Source: Prevotella sp.
GTDB taxonomy: Bacteria; Bacteroidota; Bacteroidia; Bacteroidales; Bacteroidaceae
Direction of reading: 5' to 3'
Assembly (NCBI GenBank): GCA_017430675.1
Contig: JAFRMM010000088.1
Span: 1 to 47,050 of the forward strand
Length of the DNA stretch: 47,050 nt
This document shows, piece by piece, positions 23,603 through 32,932 of the stretch. Position 1 is the stretch's first letter, and each line of letters starts with the position of its first letter. Below the pieces are notes generated by a model, which did not search any database, was not told the origin of the DNA, and saw only the letters and a program-made list of their open reading frames with translations. The position numbers were made by a program, and so were the translations under genes.

Positions 23603-25428
23603 AAGAGTTTCTAAGCGTGCTGCGGCGGTTCGTGCCGCCCTACAGGAAATACCTCGTGCTGTCAGTGGTATTCAATATCCTCTCGGCAGTGCTCAACATC
23701 TTCTCGTTTGCCGCCCTGATCCCCATCCTGCAGATCCTCTTCCAGACGAGCGATGCCGAGACCGCCACCTCACTGATGGCATGGGACTGGGGCAATATCC
23801 AGGCCGTGCTGATGAACAACATGAACTACTACGTCAACGGTCTCATTGCTGAATGGGGCCAGACCACGACACTGCTGTTCATCGGACTGTTCCTGGGCGT
23901 GATGACCTTCCTGAAGACAGGAGCCTATTTCCTCTCCGCAGCCACCATCATCCCCATCCGCACTGGTGTGGTAAGGGATATCCGCAACAAACTCTATCAG
24001 AAGATCACCTCCCTGCCCCTCGGCTTCTTCTCCGAGGAGCGCAAGGGCGACATCATAGCCCGCATGAGCGGTGATGTGCAGGAGATAGAGAACTCCATCA
24101 TGGCCTCACTCGAGATGTTGTTCAAGAACCCCATCCTCATCGTCAGTTATTTCGCTGCCCTCATATTCATCTCCTGGGAACTCACCCTGTTCACGCTCAT
24201 CATCGTCCCCATCATGGGCTGGTTCATGGGTTGGATAGGCCGTAAGTTGAAAGCCCAGAGTATCAAGGCCCAGGCTCTGTGGAGCGACACGATGAGTCAG
24301 GTGGAGGAAACCCTTGGCGGTCTCCGCATTATCAAGGCTTTCATCGCTGAGGAGAAGATGAACCGCCGCTTCGACCGCATCAACTCTGCCTACCGCAACG
24401 ATATCATGCGGGTGAACATCCGCCAGTCTTCAGCCCACCCGATGTCAGAGTTCCTGGGCACCATCATGATTGTCATCGTCCTGTGGTTCGGCGGCGTGCT
24501 CGTACTGAATAACCACACGCTCTCCGGCCCCATCTTCATCTACTATATGGTGATGCTCTACTCCATCATCAACCCTCTGAAGGACTTCTCCAAGGCGGGC
24601 TATAACATCCCCAAGGGGCTAGCCTCGATGGAACGCGTCGATAAGATCCTGATGGCGGAGAGCACCATCCAGGAACCTGAGCATCCGAAGCACATCGACA
24701 GTTTCGAGCACCAGGTAGAGTTCCGCCACGTATCCTTCAAATATGACCAGCAGTGGGTGCTCCGCGACATCAACCTCGTCATCCCGAAAGGCAAGACCGT
24801 TGCCCTCGTGGGACAGAGCGGCAGCGGCAAATCCACGCTTGTGGATCTCATTCCCCGCTACTACGACGTACAGGAGGGTGAGGTGCTCATTGACGGCATC
24901 AACGTGAAGGATCTCGGCATTCACGACCTGCGCCAACTCATCGGCAACGTGAATCAGGAAGCCATTCTATTCAACGACACCTTCCGCAACAATATCTCCT
25001 TCGGCGTGGACAACGCTTCTCTGGAGCAGATCGAGGAAGCCGCCAGGATCGCCAATGCCTATGACTTCATCATGGCCTCGGAGCAAGGCTTCGAGACAAA
25101 CATCGGAGACCGTGGCGGACGACTCAGCGGCGGACAGCGTCAGCGTGTTTCTATCGCCCGTGCCATCCTGAAGAACCCGCCCATCCTCATCCTCGACGAA
25201 GCCACCTCCGCCCTCGACACCGAAAGCGAACGACTGGTGCAGGATGCCCTGGAGCGACTGATGAAGACCCGTACCACCGTAGCCATCGCCCACCGCCTGA
25301 GCACCATCAAGAATGCCGACGAGATTTGCGTGCTCCATGAGGGCCGTATCGTGGAGCGTGGCACCCACGAGGAACTGCTGGGGATTGACGGATATTATAA
25401 AAAACTACACGAGATGCAACAGGTCTAA
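23599..25428 (+). CDS. ABC exporter, MsbA-like (fused permease and ATPase)
   Basis: A 609-residue half-transporter. The six-helix ABC membrane domain covers about 1-330, and the nucleotide-binding domain about 370-600. The latter shows Walker A GQSGSGKST (about 405-413), the signature LSGGQRQRV (about 508-516) and Walker B ILILDEATSALD (about 529-540), all intact. It is most like lipid A-core flippases of the MsbA type; the substrate is inferred. It is translationally coupled to miaB and followed by two envelope phosphotransferases, which fits export of a lipid-linked envelope component. Confidence 0.88.
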   Translation: MKEFLSVLRRFVPPYRKYLVLSVVFNILSAVLNIFSFAALIPILQILFQTSDAETATSLMAWDWGNIQAVLMNNMNYYVNGLIAEWGQTTTLLFIGLFLGVMTFLKTGAYFLSAATIIPIRTGVVRDIRNKLYQKITSLPLGFFSEERKGDIIARMSGDVQEIENSIMASLEMLFKNPILIVSYFAALIFISWELTLFTLIIVPIMGWFMGWIGRKLKAQSIKAQALWSDTMSQVEETLGGLRIIKAFIAEEKMNRRFDRINSAYRNDIMRVNIRQSSAHPMSEFLGTIMIVIVLWFGGVLVLNNHTLSGPIFIYYMVMLYSIINPLKDFSKAGYNIPKGLASMERVDKILMAESTIQEPEHPKHIDSFEHQVEFRHVSFKYDQQWVLRDINLVIPKGKTVALVGQSGSGKSTLVDLIPRYYDVQEGEVLIDGINVKDLGIHDLRQLIGNVNQEAILFNDTFRNNISFGVDNASLEQIEEAARIANAYDFIMASEQGFETNIGDRGGRLSGGQRQRVSIARAILKNPPILILDEATSALDTESERLVQDALERLMKTRTTVAIAHRLSTIKNADEICVLHEGRIVERGTHEELLGIDGYYKKLHEMQQV

Positions 25429-25453
25429 GGATCTTTGGGCTAAAGAAAAGGGA

Positions 25454-27268
25454 ATGGAGGGAATGGCTGCGCGAATGAAATATTTGGTCAAGTTCTATCT
25501 TTTAACGATGGTGGTGTTCATCGTCGCCAAGTTGGCCTTTATGCTCCTTTGCCATGAGGGACATGAATTTACAACAGGCGATATGTGGGATGTCATCACG
25601 CATGGTCTTACACTCGACTTCTCCACCAGTCTCTACTTCCTGATCATCCCCTTTCTCATCGTCGCCATCTCCTACTGGTGGAATGTCAGACCTCTCCAGA
25701 CGATCCTGCGTATCTACTATGGTATCGTGGCCGTGATGCTGATGCTGGCCTTCGTGGCCGATACCAGTCTCTATCCCTTCTGGGGCTTCAAACTCGATGC
25801 CAGTTGTCTGCAATATCTGGAGACCCCCGCTGAGGCTGGTGCCAGCGTCTCCTGCTTCTATATCACCCTCCACCTCCTCGCCATTATCATAGGAGCCTTT
25901 GTCATTTACCGTCTATATACCGCCATTCCCTTCTGGACGAAGGAGACCAGCCACCGTAAGACGGCCACCCTGGCCAACCTTCTGCTGATCCCCGTGTTCA
26001 TCATCGGCATCCGCGGCGGACTGGATGAATCTACGACGAACATCGGACAGGTGTATTTCTCGCAGAACCAATTCCTAAACCACTCCGCCGTCAATCCCGT
26101 GTTCAGTTTCCTTTCCTCATTCGAGAAGACAGCCAGCAACATCGTGGATTACGACTTTTTCTCCCAGCAGGAGTGCGACAGGCTGATGGAGGGACTCTAC
26201 CCCACGGGAGCCAACACCCCCGACACCCTGCTGACGACACAACGCCCCAACATCGTCATCGTGCTCATGGAGAGTGCGGGCGAGGTCTTTGCCAGCGCCA
26301 TGCCCCGTCTGCAACAGTTGAAGAAAGAGGGTATCGACTTCTCCAACTGCTATGCCAACTCCTGGCGCACAGACCGTGGCACCGTCAGCACCTACAGTGG
26401 CTATCCATCGTTCCCCACCTCGTCAGTGATGAAGATGCCCAAGAAGACCAATGCCCTGCCAGGCATTGCCGCCGTCCTTCAGCGAGAGGGCTACCATACC
26501 TCCTATCTCTACGGTGGCGATATCAACTTCACCAACATGCGCAGTTACCTCATTGCCACCGGATGGGAGGAACTCACATGGAAAGCCGACTATACGACAG
26601 AAGAACAGAACTCTGCCAAGTGGGGCGTGCGCGACGATATCACCTTCCAGACGCTATACGACGAGATGATGGCTGCCGATCCCACGCAGCACTATCTCTA
26701 CGGCTTCTCTACGCTCAGTTCGCATGAGCCCTGGGACGTGCCTCTGCAACAACTCGACGAAGAGATTCCCAACGCCTTCTACTATCTGGATTACTGCCTC
26801 GGCGACTTTATCGACAAACTGAAGAAGAGTCCGCAGTGGGAGAATCTGCTCGTGATCATCCTGCCAGACCACAGTCTCGATTACGGACAGATGTCAGAGG
26901 CCTTACGTGAGCGCAACAGGATTCCCATGGTATGGGTGGGCGGTGCTGTGAAAGGCCCACGCAGGATCACACAACTCTGTAACCAGACAGACCTTGCTGC
27001 CACGCTACTCTCTCAACTCGGACTACCGCATGAAGAGTTCACCTGGAGCCGTGACGTGCTCAGCACCACCTATCAATATCCCTTCGCCGTGCATAACTAC
27101 AATAACGGTTTCTCTATTGCCGACTCCACGGGCTTCATGGTCTATGACCTCGACTCCCACCAGATCATTACCAACGAGAGCAGCGATATCGGGCGGTTAG
27201 AGCGCATGGGCAAGGCCATCCTTCAGGCTACCACTGCCGACCTGAAAGCATTAGGAACTCATCAGTGA
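25454..27268 (+). CDS. LTA synthase-like phosphotransferase, first of a tandem pair
   Basis: About 604 residues. Five N-terminal membrane helices (to about 190) are followed by an extracytoplasmic sulfatase/alkaline phosphatase-superfamily domain. Metal-site features include VLMESAGEVFASAM (acidic ligand), a likely Thr nucleophile in RTDRGTVST, and ILPDHSLDYG (Asp-His pair). Relatives transfer phosphoglycerol or phosphoethanolamine to surface glycolipids. Gram-negative Bacteroidales make no lipoteichoic acid, so an LPS or glycolipid target is likely (inference). The start is uncertain: in-frame ATGs at 25454, 25463 and 25475 are all possible. Confidence 0.84.
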   Translation: MEGMAARMKYLVKFYLLTMVVFIVAKLAFMLLCHEGHEFTTGDMWDVITHGLTLDFSTSLYFLIIPFLIVAISYWWNVRPLQTILRIYYGIVAVMLMLAFVADTSLYPFWGFKLDASCLQYLETPAEAGASVSCFYITLHLLAIIIGAFVIYRLYTAIPFWTKETSHRKTATLANLLLIPVFIIGIRGGLDESTTNIGQVYFSQNQFLNHSAVNPVFSFLSSFEKTASNIVDYDFFSQQECDRLMEGLYPTGANTPDTLLTTQRPNIVIVLMESAGEVFASAMPRLQQLKKEGIDFSNCYANSWRTDRGTVSTYSGYPSFPTSSVMKMPKKTNALPGIAAVLQREGYHTSYLYGGDINFTNMRSYLIATGWEELTWKADYTTEEQNSAKWGVRDDITFQTLYDEMMAADPTQHYLYGFSTLSSHEPWDVPLQQLDEEIPNAFYYLDYCLGDFIDKLKKSPQWENLLVIILPDHSLDYGQMSEALRERNRIPMVWVGGAVKGPRRITQLCNQTDLAATLLSQLGLPHEEFTWSRDVLSTTYQYPFAVHNYNNGFSIADSTGFMVYDLDSHQIITNESSDIGRLERMGKAILQATTADLKALGTHQ

Positions 27269-27271
27269 CGT

Positions 27272-29254
27272 ATGAAAGACTTCCGACGATTTGGACTCCT
27301 CGCCCCGCTCACGGCCACCATCCACAACCTGCTGATGGCTCTCGTGGTCTATTTCCTGGCACGCATCGTCTATCTGCTGGTAAACCTCAGTTACTTCGAG
27401 CAGGGACTCACCTTCTCCCATCTGCTGGAGATGCTGGGTGGCGGCCTCGTCTTCGACACCTCCGCCATCCTTGTCACCAATATCCCCTATATCGTTCTGA
27501 TGCTCCTGCCCTGGCATGGCAAGGAGACGCGCACTTGGCAACAGTTCTGCCGCTGGGTGTTCGTCATCATCAACGGTCTCGCCCTCGCCGTCAACCTCTG
27601 TGATGCCGTCTATTTCCGCTATACCATGCGGCGCACCACGACCACCGTCTTCAGCGAGTTCTCCAACGAGGGGAACCTCGGTTCCATCTTCCTTACGGAG
27701 ACAGTCCGCCACCTCTACCTTGTCATAATATTCATCCTCATCGTCTGGGCGTTGTATCGGCTCTACCGCCATAGTGGTCTGAAGACGGGTCTCTTCCGCT
27801 GGTGGCACTACGACGTGGCCATGCTGTTGTCACTGGCCTCTGCCGCTCCCTTCGTGGTGGCCGGCATCCGTGGCGGCTTCACGACAGCCGTGCGCCCCAT
27901 CACCATCAGCAACGCCAACCAATACACCAACCGTCCCGTGGAGGCAGCACTGGTGCTCAATACCCCCTTCTCGCTCTACCGTACCATCGGCAAGGATGTG
28001 TTCGTCGTGCCCGACTACTTCAATTCCGACGAAACGCTCGAGGCCGTATATTCCCCTATTCACCATCCTAGAGATCCTAGGAATCCTAGGGATTCTATTT
28101 CCCCTAGGAAGAACGTGGTCATCCTCATCGTCGAGAGTTTCGGCCGTGAGTACATCGGTGCCCTTAACAGGTCGCTGGAGAATGGCCACTACAAGGGCTA
28201 TACCCCCTGCGTGGATTCGCTCATTGCCCGTAGCATCACCTTCAGCCATTCCTATTGTAATGGGCGCAAGAGTATCGACGGCATGCCCTCGATACTCTCC
28301 AGCATCCCGATGTTCGTGGAGCCCTTCTTCCTCACCCCCGCCTCGATGAACCATGTCAGCGGCATCGCCTCACTGCTCTCTGCCGAGGGTTACGAGACCG
28401 CCTTCTTCCACGGAGCCCAGCGCGGTTCGATGGGGTTCCAGGCTTTTGCCCGCGCCACGGGCTTCCAACAGTACTACGGTCGTGAGGACTACAATGCCGA
28501 CAGTCGTTTCGGCGGTGACGACGATTTCGACGGCACCTGGGCTATTTGGGACGAGCCCTTCCTGCAGTACTACGCCACGAAGATGTCGGAGATGAAGGAG
28601 CCCTTCATGACGGCCGTCTTCACCGCCTCCTCCCACCATCCCTACGCCGTACCCGAGAAATACAAGGACACCTATCCCGAGGAGGGCATCATCATCCACA
28701 AGTGCATCCGCTATACCGACATGGCCATTGGCAGGTTCTTCGAGAAGGCCAGTCGTGAACCGTGGTTCAACAACACCATCTTCGTGCTCACCAGCGACCA
28801 TACGAACCTCACGGATCATGCCTACTATGAGACGGACCTGGGCGGATTCTGCTCACCTATTATCATATATGAGCCGGGCAACTCCGAGCGCCAGCCAGAG
28901 ATCCAACCGAAGATCGCCCAACAGATTGACATCCTGCCCACCCTCATGGGCATGCTCCATTATCCGAAGCCCTACTTCGCCTTCGGTATCGACCTGCTGA
29001 ACACGGAGCCTGACGATACCTGGGCCGTGAACTACCTGAATGGCATCTACCAATATGTGAAACACGGGCACGTGCTCCAGTTCGACGGAGAACAGACGAA
29101 AGCCGTCTATGCCCTCGGCGACTCATTGATGCAGGAAAACCTGGTGGGAAGAGTGCCACAGCAGCCACAGATGGAGCGCGAACTGAAAGCCATCATCCAA
29201 CAATACATGGCACGGATGATGCAAGACCGCCTGTCACCAGATCTTCCTGAATAA
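27272..29254 (+). CDS. LTA synthase-like phosphotransferase, second of a tandem pair
   Basis: A 660-residue paralogue of the preceding protein: N-terminal membrane helices to about 210, then a sulfatase-fold domain with LIVESFGREYIGAL (metal ligand), a likely Ser nucleophile in GRKSIDGMPSI, and VLTSDHTN (Asp-His). It starts 3 bases after its neighbour, so the two are co-expressed. The linker before the catalytic domain contains a repeat-encoded insertion (HHPRDPRNPRDSISPRK, near residues 265-281). Different nucleophile contexts suggest that the two enzymes modify different acceptors or act in sequence. The 3' end overlaps the convergent fucosyltransferase gene by 21 bases. Confidence 0.85.
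   Translation: MKDFRRFGLLAPLTATIHNLLMALVVYFLARIVYLLVNLSYFEQGLTFSHLLEMLGGGLVFDTSAILVTNIPYIVLMLLPWHGKETRTWQQFCRWVFVIINGLALAVNLCDAVYFRYTMRRTTTTVFSEFSNEGNLGSIFLTETVRHLYLVIIFILIVWALYRLYRHSGLKTGLFRWWHYDVAMLLSLASAAPFVVAGIRGGFTTAVRPITISNANQYTNRPVEAALVLNTPFSLYRTIGKDVFVVPDYFNSDETLEAVYSPIHHPRDPRNPRDSISPRKNVVILIVESFGREYIGALNRSLENGHYKGYTPCVDSLIARSITFSHSYCNGRKSIDGMPSILSSIPMFVEPFFLTPASMNHVSGIASLLSAEGYETAFFHGAQRGSMGFQAFARATGFQQYYGREDYNADSRFGGDDDFDGTWAIWDEPFLQYYATKMSEMKEPFMTAVFTASSHHPYAVPEKYKDTYPEEGIIIHKCIRYTDMAIGRFFEKASREPWFNNTIFVLTSDHTNLTDHAYYETDLGGFCSPIIIYEPGNSERQPEIQPKIAQQIDILPTLMGMLHYPKPYFAFGIDLLNTEPDDTWAVNYLNGIYQYVKHGHVLQFDGEQTKAVYALGDSLMQENLVGRVPQQPQMERELKAIIQQYMARMMQDRLSPDLPE
28065..28109 (+). repeat. 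9-bp repeat insertion in the second LTA synthase-like gene
   Basis: Five contiguous 9-mers: ATCCTAGAG, ATCCTAGGA, ATCCTAGGG, ATTCTATTT and CCCCTAGGA. They are in frame and encode a Pro/Arg/Asp-rich linker segment between the membrane part and the catalytic domain. They are the same family, in opposite orientation, as the insertion in miaB. Confidence 0.8.
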
Positions 29255-30043
29255 CTCGTCGAAACGCCGGAATGATGAATCCGTCAGTTCCGTTGCGGCA
29301 TCCTCTATCCAGTAGAGGGGCAGGTCACGGTACATGGCAGCCACCAGCGAGAACGTGCTGGGAGCCCCTATCAGATAATCACAGTGCGAGAGCACACACA
29401 GGTCCTCGGCAGGATTACCGTCAGGAAAGACCACCTCGCAATCCTTTAACTGTTCCGTGAAATACGCACGGTTCAACTGCGGATCATTCCCACAGACAAA
29501 GACCTGAGGCTTCCCGCCGGGATGCAGCGCGCAAAACTGTCGGATGACGCCCACATACTGCTCATCCGTATAGAGGAAGCGCCCACTCTGGAACGTAGCA
29601 TAGTCACCCCTGCGCACATGCACCCCCAGACGAAGTGCCTTTCCCGGGTTCATGATCCCTGCCACCTTCTGTTCCACTTTCTCGTCAAAGGCAAAGAGCG
29701 CCAGGATTTCCGCCTTGTATTTCAGGAAGAGGTCATACCAACGTGCATACCATCCTCCCACCCAGATCATCCGTCTGGAGAGCATCATCTGCTCCTCATG
29801 GCTATAGTCGGCACCGTCGCTGTCGAAACGCACGGAGGAGATCAGTCCCCACTTGGCGGCATACTTGGCGAAGGCGTAGGTAGGGAAGTTATGGTACGAT
29901 GTATGACAGATATGAAACCACGGATACTTATAGCAGAAGCGCATCGACACCGTCGTGCGCCCATGCTCACGGCCCCAGGCATACACATGCCCATACTGTA
30001 AGATGTTATTGGCCATACGGCCCTTATCGTGTACGAAGATCAT
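29234..30043 (-). CDS. GT11-family alpha-1,2-fucosyltransferase
   Basis: A 269-residue cytoplasmic glycosyltransferase that transfers fucose from GDP-fucose. The family hallmark HVRRGDY is at 142-148, the N-terminal GRMANNILQYG (8-18) is the usual first motif, and FVCGNDPQLNRAYF and LIGAPSTFSLVAA follow. It is the last gene of the six-gene minus-strand envelope operon and overlaps the acyltransferase gene by 4 bases. Acceptor specificity cannot be read from sequence; in context it probably decorates an LPS or O-antigen glycan. Confidence 0.88.
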   Translation of the reverse strand: MIFVHDKGRMANNILQYGHVYAWGREHGRTTVSMRFCYKYPWFHICHTSYHNFPTYAFAKYAAKWGLISSVRFDSDGADYSHEEQMMLSRRMIWVGGWYARWYDLFLKYKAEILALFAFDEKVEQKVAGIMNPGKALRLGVHVRRGDYATFQSGRFLYTDEQYVGVIRQFCALHPGGKPQVFVCGNDPQLNRAYFTEQLKDCEVVFPDGNPAEDLCVLSHCDYLIGAPSTFSLVAAMYRDLPLYWIEDAATELTDSSFRRFDELFRKIW

Positions 30044-31002
30044 CGTTCTTTCCTGGCTTTCAGTTCCTCAACGGTAGAAGTGATATCCACGCGCCCCGTG
30101 GCCTCGTCGTAACGTAAGTTATACTCCTCGTGGGTACGCTTCCAGCGGTTATGGGTCCAGAGGTAGCACTGCGGATCCCGTCTCACCGACTCCTCCAGCA
30201 TCTTGAAGTAGGCATCCGTCAGTTCATAGTCCTTCGTCTGTTTCGGATCCCTGGCTATCAGCCTGAATTCCGCCTCGTAATAGCCACGGCGTATCCGTCG
30301 CACGTCCATATAGAACACAGCGTGCCCCGCACTGCGCGCCAGTCGCTCTGTACCCGTCAGCACCGGTGTGTCGTGATGCAGGAAGTCGAGCCAGTGGTGG
30401 ATATTATTCCAGAAGGGCACCTGGTCGGAGATATAGCCGATGACCACGGGCTTCTGCTGCTGACGATAGACGGCCAGCCGCCTCAAGGTCTCTGCCATGG
30501 GGATGCACACAGCCCCCATGCGCTGGCGCAGACGCAGGAACAGACGGTCGAACACGGGGTTCTCCAGAGCGTGGTATATCTGTCCGCACTGCGCCTTGGG
30601 CGACACCCAGAAGGGCAGCGAAGTGATCCACTCCCAGTTGCAATAGTGCCCCAGATAGACGGCACACGACTGTCCGCTCTCCACGATCTCGTCAACGGTC
30701 TCCGTACCCTTGAACACCATCCGCCGCTTCAACTCCTGCTCACTGATGGTGAGCAGTTTGACCGTCTCCACCAGATAGTCGCAGAACCAATGGTAAAAGC
30801 CGCGCTCTATCCTCAACCGCTCGTCCCCGCTCTTCTCCGGGAAACTCTCTGCCAGATGACGCCTCACCAATGGCTTACGGTAGCCGATGAGATGATACAC
30901 CACGAGGTATATCAGATCCGACAGCACGTAGTGAACCCGCATAGGGAGCAGCGATAAGACGAACCAAACGCCGTAGAGCAAACCATACAAGAGTTTCTTC
31001 AT
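30040..31002 (-). CDS. LpxL/HtrB-type lysophospholipid acyltransferase
   Basis: A 320-residue membrane-anchored acyltransferase of the lipid A late-acyltransferase family. It has an N-terminal hydrophobic helix (5-20) and the catalytic H-x4-E motif in GHYCNWEW (His119, Glu124), with later conserved HHDTPVLTGTERLA. It would add a secondary acyl chain to lipid A from acyl-ACP. Its place inside a glycosyltransferase operon rather than with other lpx genes links lipid A completion to glycan assembly. It overlaps the GT2 gene upstream by 4 bases. Confidence 0.88.
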   Translation of the reverse strand: MKKLLYGLLYGVWFVLSLLPMRVHYVLSDLIYLVVYHLIGYRKPLVRRHLAESFPEKSGDERLRIERGFYHWFCDYLVETVKLLTISEQELKRRMVFKGTETVDEIVESGQSCAVYLGHYCNWEWITSLPFWVSPKAQCGQIYHALENPVFDRLFLRLRQRMGAVCIPMAETLRRLAVYRQQQKPVVIGYISDQVPFWNNIHHWLDFLHHDTPVLTGTERLARSAGHAVFYMDVRRIRRGYYEAEFRLIARDPKQTKDYELTDAYFKMLEESVRRDPQCYLWTHNRWKRTHEEYNLRYDEATGRVDITSTVEELKARKER

Positions 31003-31766
31003 GCCTTGTTGTTATAACGTTTCTCTATGATCTTCGCCACGAGTTCGAACTGATAGACGCCCTTCAGTCCCGCATAGATGAGGCCCTGGACACCGTCGCG
31101 CCAGCCACCCTCCATCACGTAGCACTTGAAGAAACGCCAGAAGGGGCGCCACAGCAGGGCTCCGACGCCATACCGCTTACCCGTCTTCTTATCCACATCG
31201 TTATCGCTATAGCGATTATCCTTCTCCATGATCGTGCGGATGCTGTCATTGGCCAGATGTACGAAGGCCAGTTCGCGGTGCGATTTCGGCAGGTAGTCAA
31301 GCCGTCCGTTCACCTTGGGGAAGGTATGTACGTAGGGTGGCCACTCCGTACCCTCGCGGATGAAGAAGCGCAACTGGTAGTCGGGGTAAGCACAGGTGAG
31401 CGTCCTGCCCATGAACTGGTTCAGACGGGGGATATAAAGTCCCGCAGGACAGTCTGCCTCCCCGATACGGCGGTACAGACAGTCCTTCAACTCTGGCGTG
31501 ACGATCTCGTCGGCATCCACCACGAGCACCCAAGGACAGGCCGCCGACTGGATGGCAAAGGTACGTGCGGGCTCCGCGCTATGATGATCAGCCTTGGGGA
31601 AGGTCACCACACGACAACCGTTCCTCTGGGCGATGTCCAACGTCTCATCCGTGCTCTCCATGTCGCAGATGAGCACCTCGTCGAAGTCCTTCACGGCATT
31701 GAGCACCCGCTGCAGGTGCTGCGCTGCGTTGTAGGTGTTGATCACCACCGATATCCTCCTGTCCAT
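30999..31766 (-). CDS. GT2 glycosyltransferase, WaaE/KdtX-like
   Basis: A 255-residue GT-A glycosyltransferase. The nucleotide-sugar start ISVVINTYNAAQHLQRVL (5-22), ICDMESTDET (33-42) and the metal-binding VDADEIV are present. The later part (YPDYQLRFFIREG; FKCYVMEGGWRDG) resembles the WaaE/KdtX group that adds a hexose to the LPS inner core. It is cytoplasmic and membrane-associated. It is one base from the GT87 gene upstream and coupled to the acyltransferase downstream. Confidence 0.84.
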   Translation of the reverse strand: MDRRISVVINTYNAAQHLQRVLNAVKDFDEVLICDMESTDETLDIAQRNGCRVVTFPKADHHSAEPARTFAIQSAACPWVLVVDADEIVTPELKDCLYRRIGEADCPAGLYIPRLNQFMGRTLTCAYPDYQLRFFIREGTEWPPYVHTFPKVNGRLDYLPKSHRELAFVHLANDSIRTIMEKDNRYSDNDVDKKTGKRYGVGALLWRPFWRFFKCYVMEGGWRDGVQGLIYAGLKGVYQFELVAKIIEKRYNNKA

Positions 31767-31767
31767 G

Positions 31768-32928
31768 TCACTCTATCCTCTTGCTTGCATAGTCTCTCAC
31801 ACACATCTCATAACACAGTTTCAGCCATACGACCACCACGGGCAGGGCTTTCAGACCGTATGGCTTCATCCATTCCTCGCGCACGAATCGCGGCATCAGG
31901 TCGGAATGGGCCATCGTACAGAAGATGAACACATAGACCATCAGGGCGATGTCCCACTTCGAGCGCTGCCACGGGGCCGCGGTGAACCAGATGGCCACGC
32001 CCACCACGGCGATGATATAGGAACTGTTCTCCGAACCCGTCGAGAAGAGCACGGTGAACATCAGCACCGAGGCCAACAGTGTCTGCCTGAATGCCTCATG
32101 ATGATATTGCCCCAGCCTGAGGTAAGGCAGGGCGAAGGCCACCACACCCGGGATGATAAGCCAGAGATCGGAGTAGGCCGCACAGCCCGAGATCTTCCTC
32201 ACCAGTCCCAGCAGCGATATGTTCGTGCCCTGGCTGAACATGTTATCCGCATTCTTCTCCACCAGACACACGAACCAGTCGTGATACTGGCCGACGATAT
32301 AATCAGGACTCGAGATCACCATCGGCGCCACGAAGAGCACCACCGCCCAGAACACCAGACTCCCCACCAGTCTCCCCTTGTGCCTGGAGAACAGGAAGAA
32401 GGCCAGTCCCACGATGCCGTAGAGTTTCACCAGCGTGCCCAGCACGATCATCAGCGCCGCCCAGAAGTCCTTCTCCTTCTCAATGAAATAGTAACTCAGC
32501 AGGATGATGGCGGTGATGGCGATGTTGAACTGCTGCATCTGGATGCCGTTGAGCAGTTCATGGATACAGAACCAGTAGATGAACACCTGCTGGTATCGCG
32601 TAAAGACGTTATGGCGGATGGCGACGTAGAGGAAGAGGGTCAGCGCCACGAGCCACAACAGCATGCCGAGCCATGTGGGCGGGATGGCGAAGGGCGCGAT
32701 GACCAGCGAGAACGTGGGGCCGTAGTGGTTCAGGTCGAAATATTCCGCAGGGTACTCGATATACAGCGGCAGTCTCTCCACCACGTGCCAATACACCTGC
32801 TTGAAGATCAGGAAGTTGTTCTCCCTGCCATGGCCGAAGCGCGTCATGCCCGTCACGGCGACGATCATCCACAACCACAGCAAGGTGCGGGGGTCAGTTG
32901 CTATCCGCTTCAGTTTCTCTCCCTGCAT
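31768..32928 (-). CDS. GT87/DUF2029-type polytopic glycosyltransferase
   Basis: A 386-residue GT-C-fold membrane protein with about nine to ten helices. A first periplasmic loop carries acidic residues (IEYPAEYFDLNHYGPTFS), as in GT87 mannosyl- and arabinosyltransferases that use polyprenyl-phosphate sugars. The neighbouring GT2 upstream resembles a polyprenyl-phosphate sugar synthase and could supply the donor. The acceptor is unknown. It starts 4 bases after the GT2 stop. Confidence 0.78.
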   Translation of the reverse strand: MQGEKLKRIATDPRTLLWLWMIVAVTGMTRFGHGRENNFLIFKQVYWHVVERLPLYIEYPAEYFDLNHYGPTFSLVIAPFAIPPTWLGMLLWLVALTLFLYVAIRHNVFTRYQQVFIYWFCIHELLNGIQMQQFNIAITAIILLSYYFIEKEKDFWAALMIVLGTLVKLYGIVGLAFFLFSRHKGRLVGSLVFWAVVLFVAPMVISSPDYIVGQYHDWFVCLVEKNADNMFSQGTNISLLGLVRKISGCAAYSDLWLIIPGVVAFALPYLRLGQYHHEAFRQTLLASVLMFTVLFSTGSENSSYIIAVVGVAIWFTAAPWQRSKWDIALMVYVFIFCTMAHSDLMPRFVREEWMKPYGLKALPVVVVWLKLCYEMCVRDYASKRIE

Positions 32929-32932
32929 CCCT

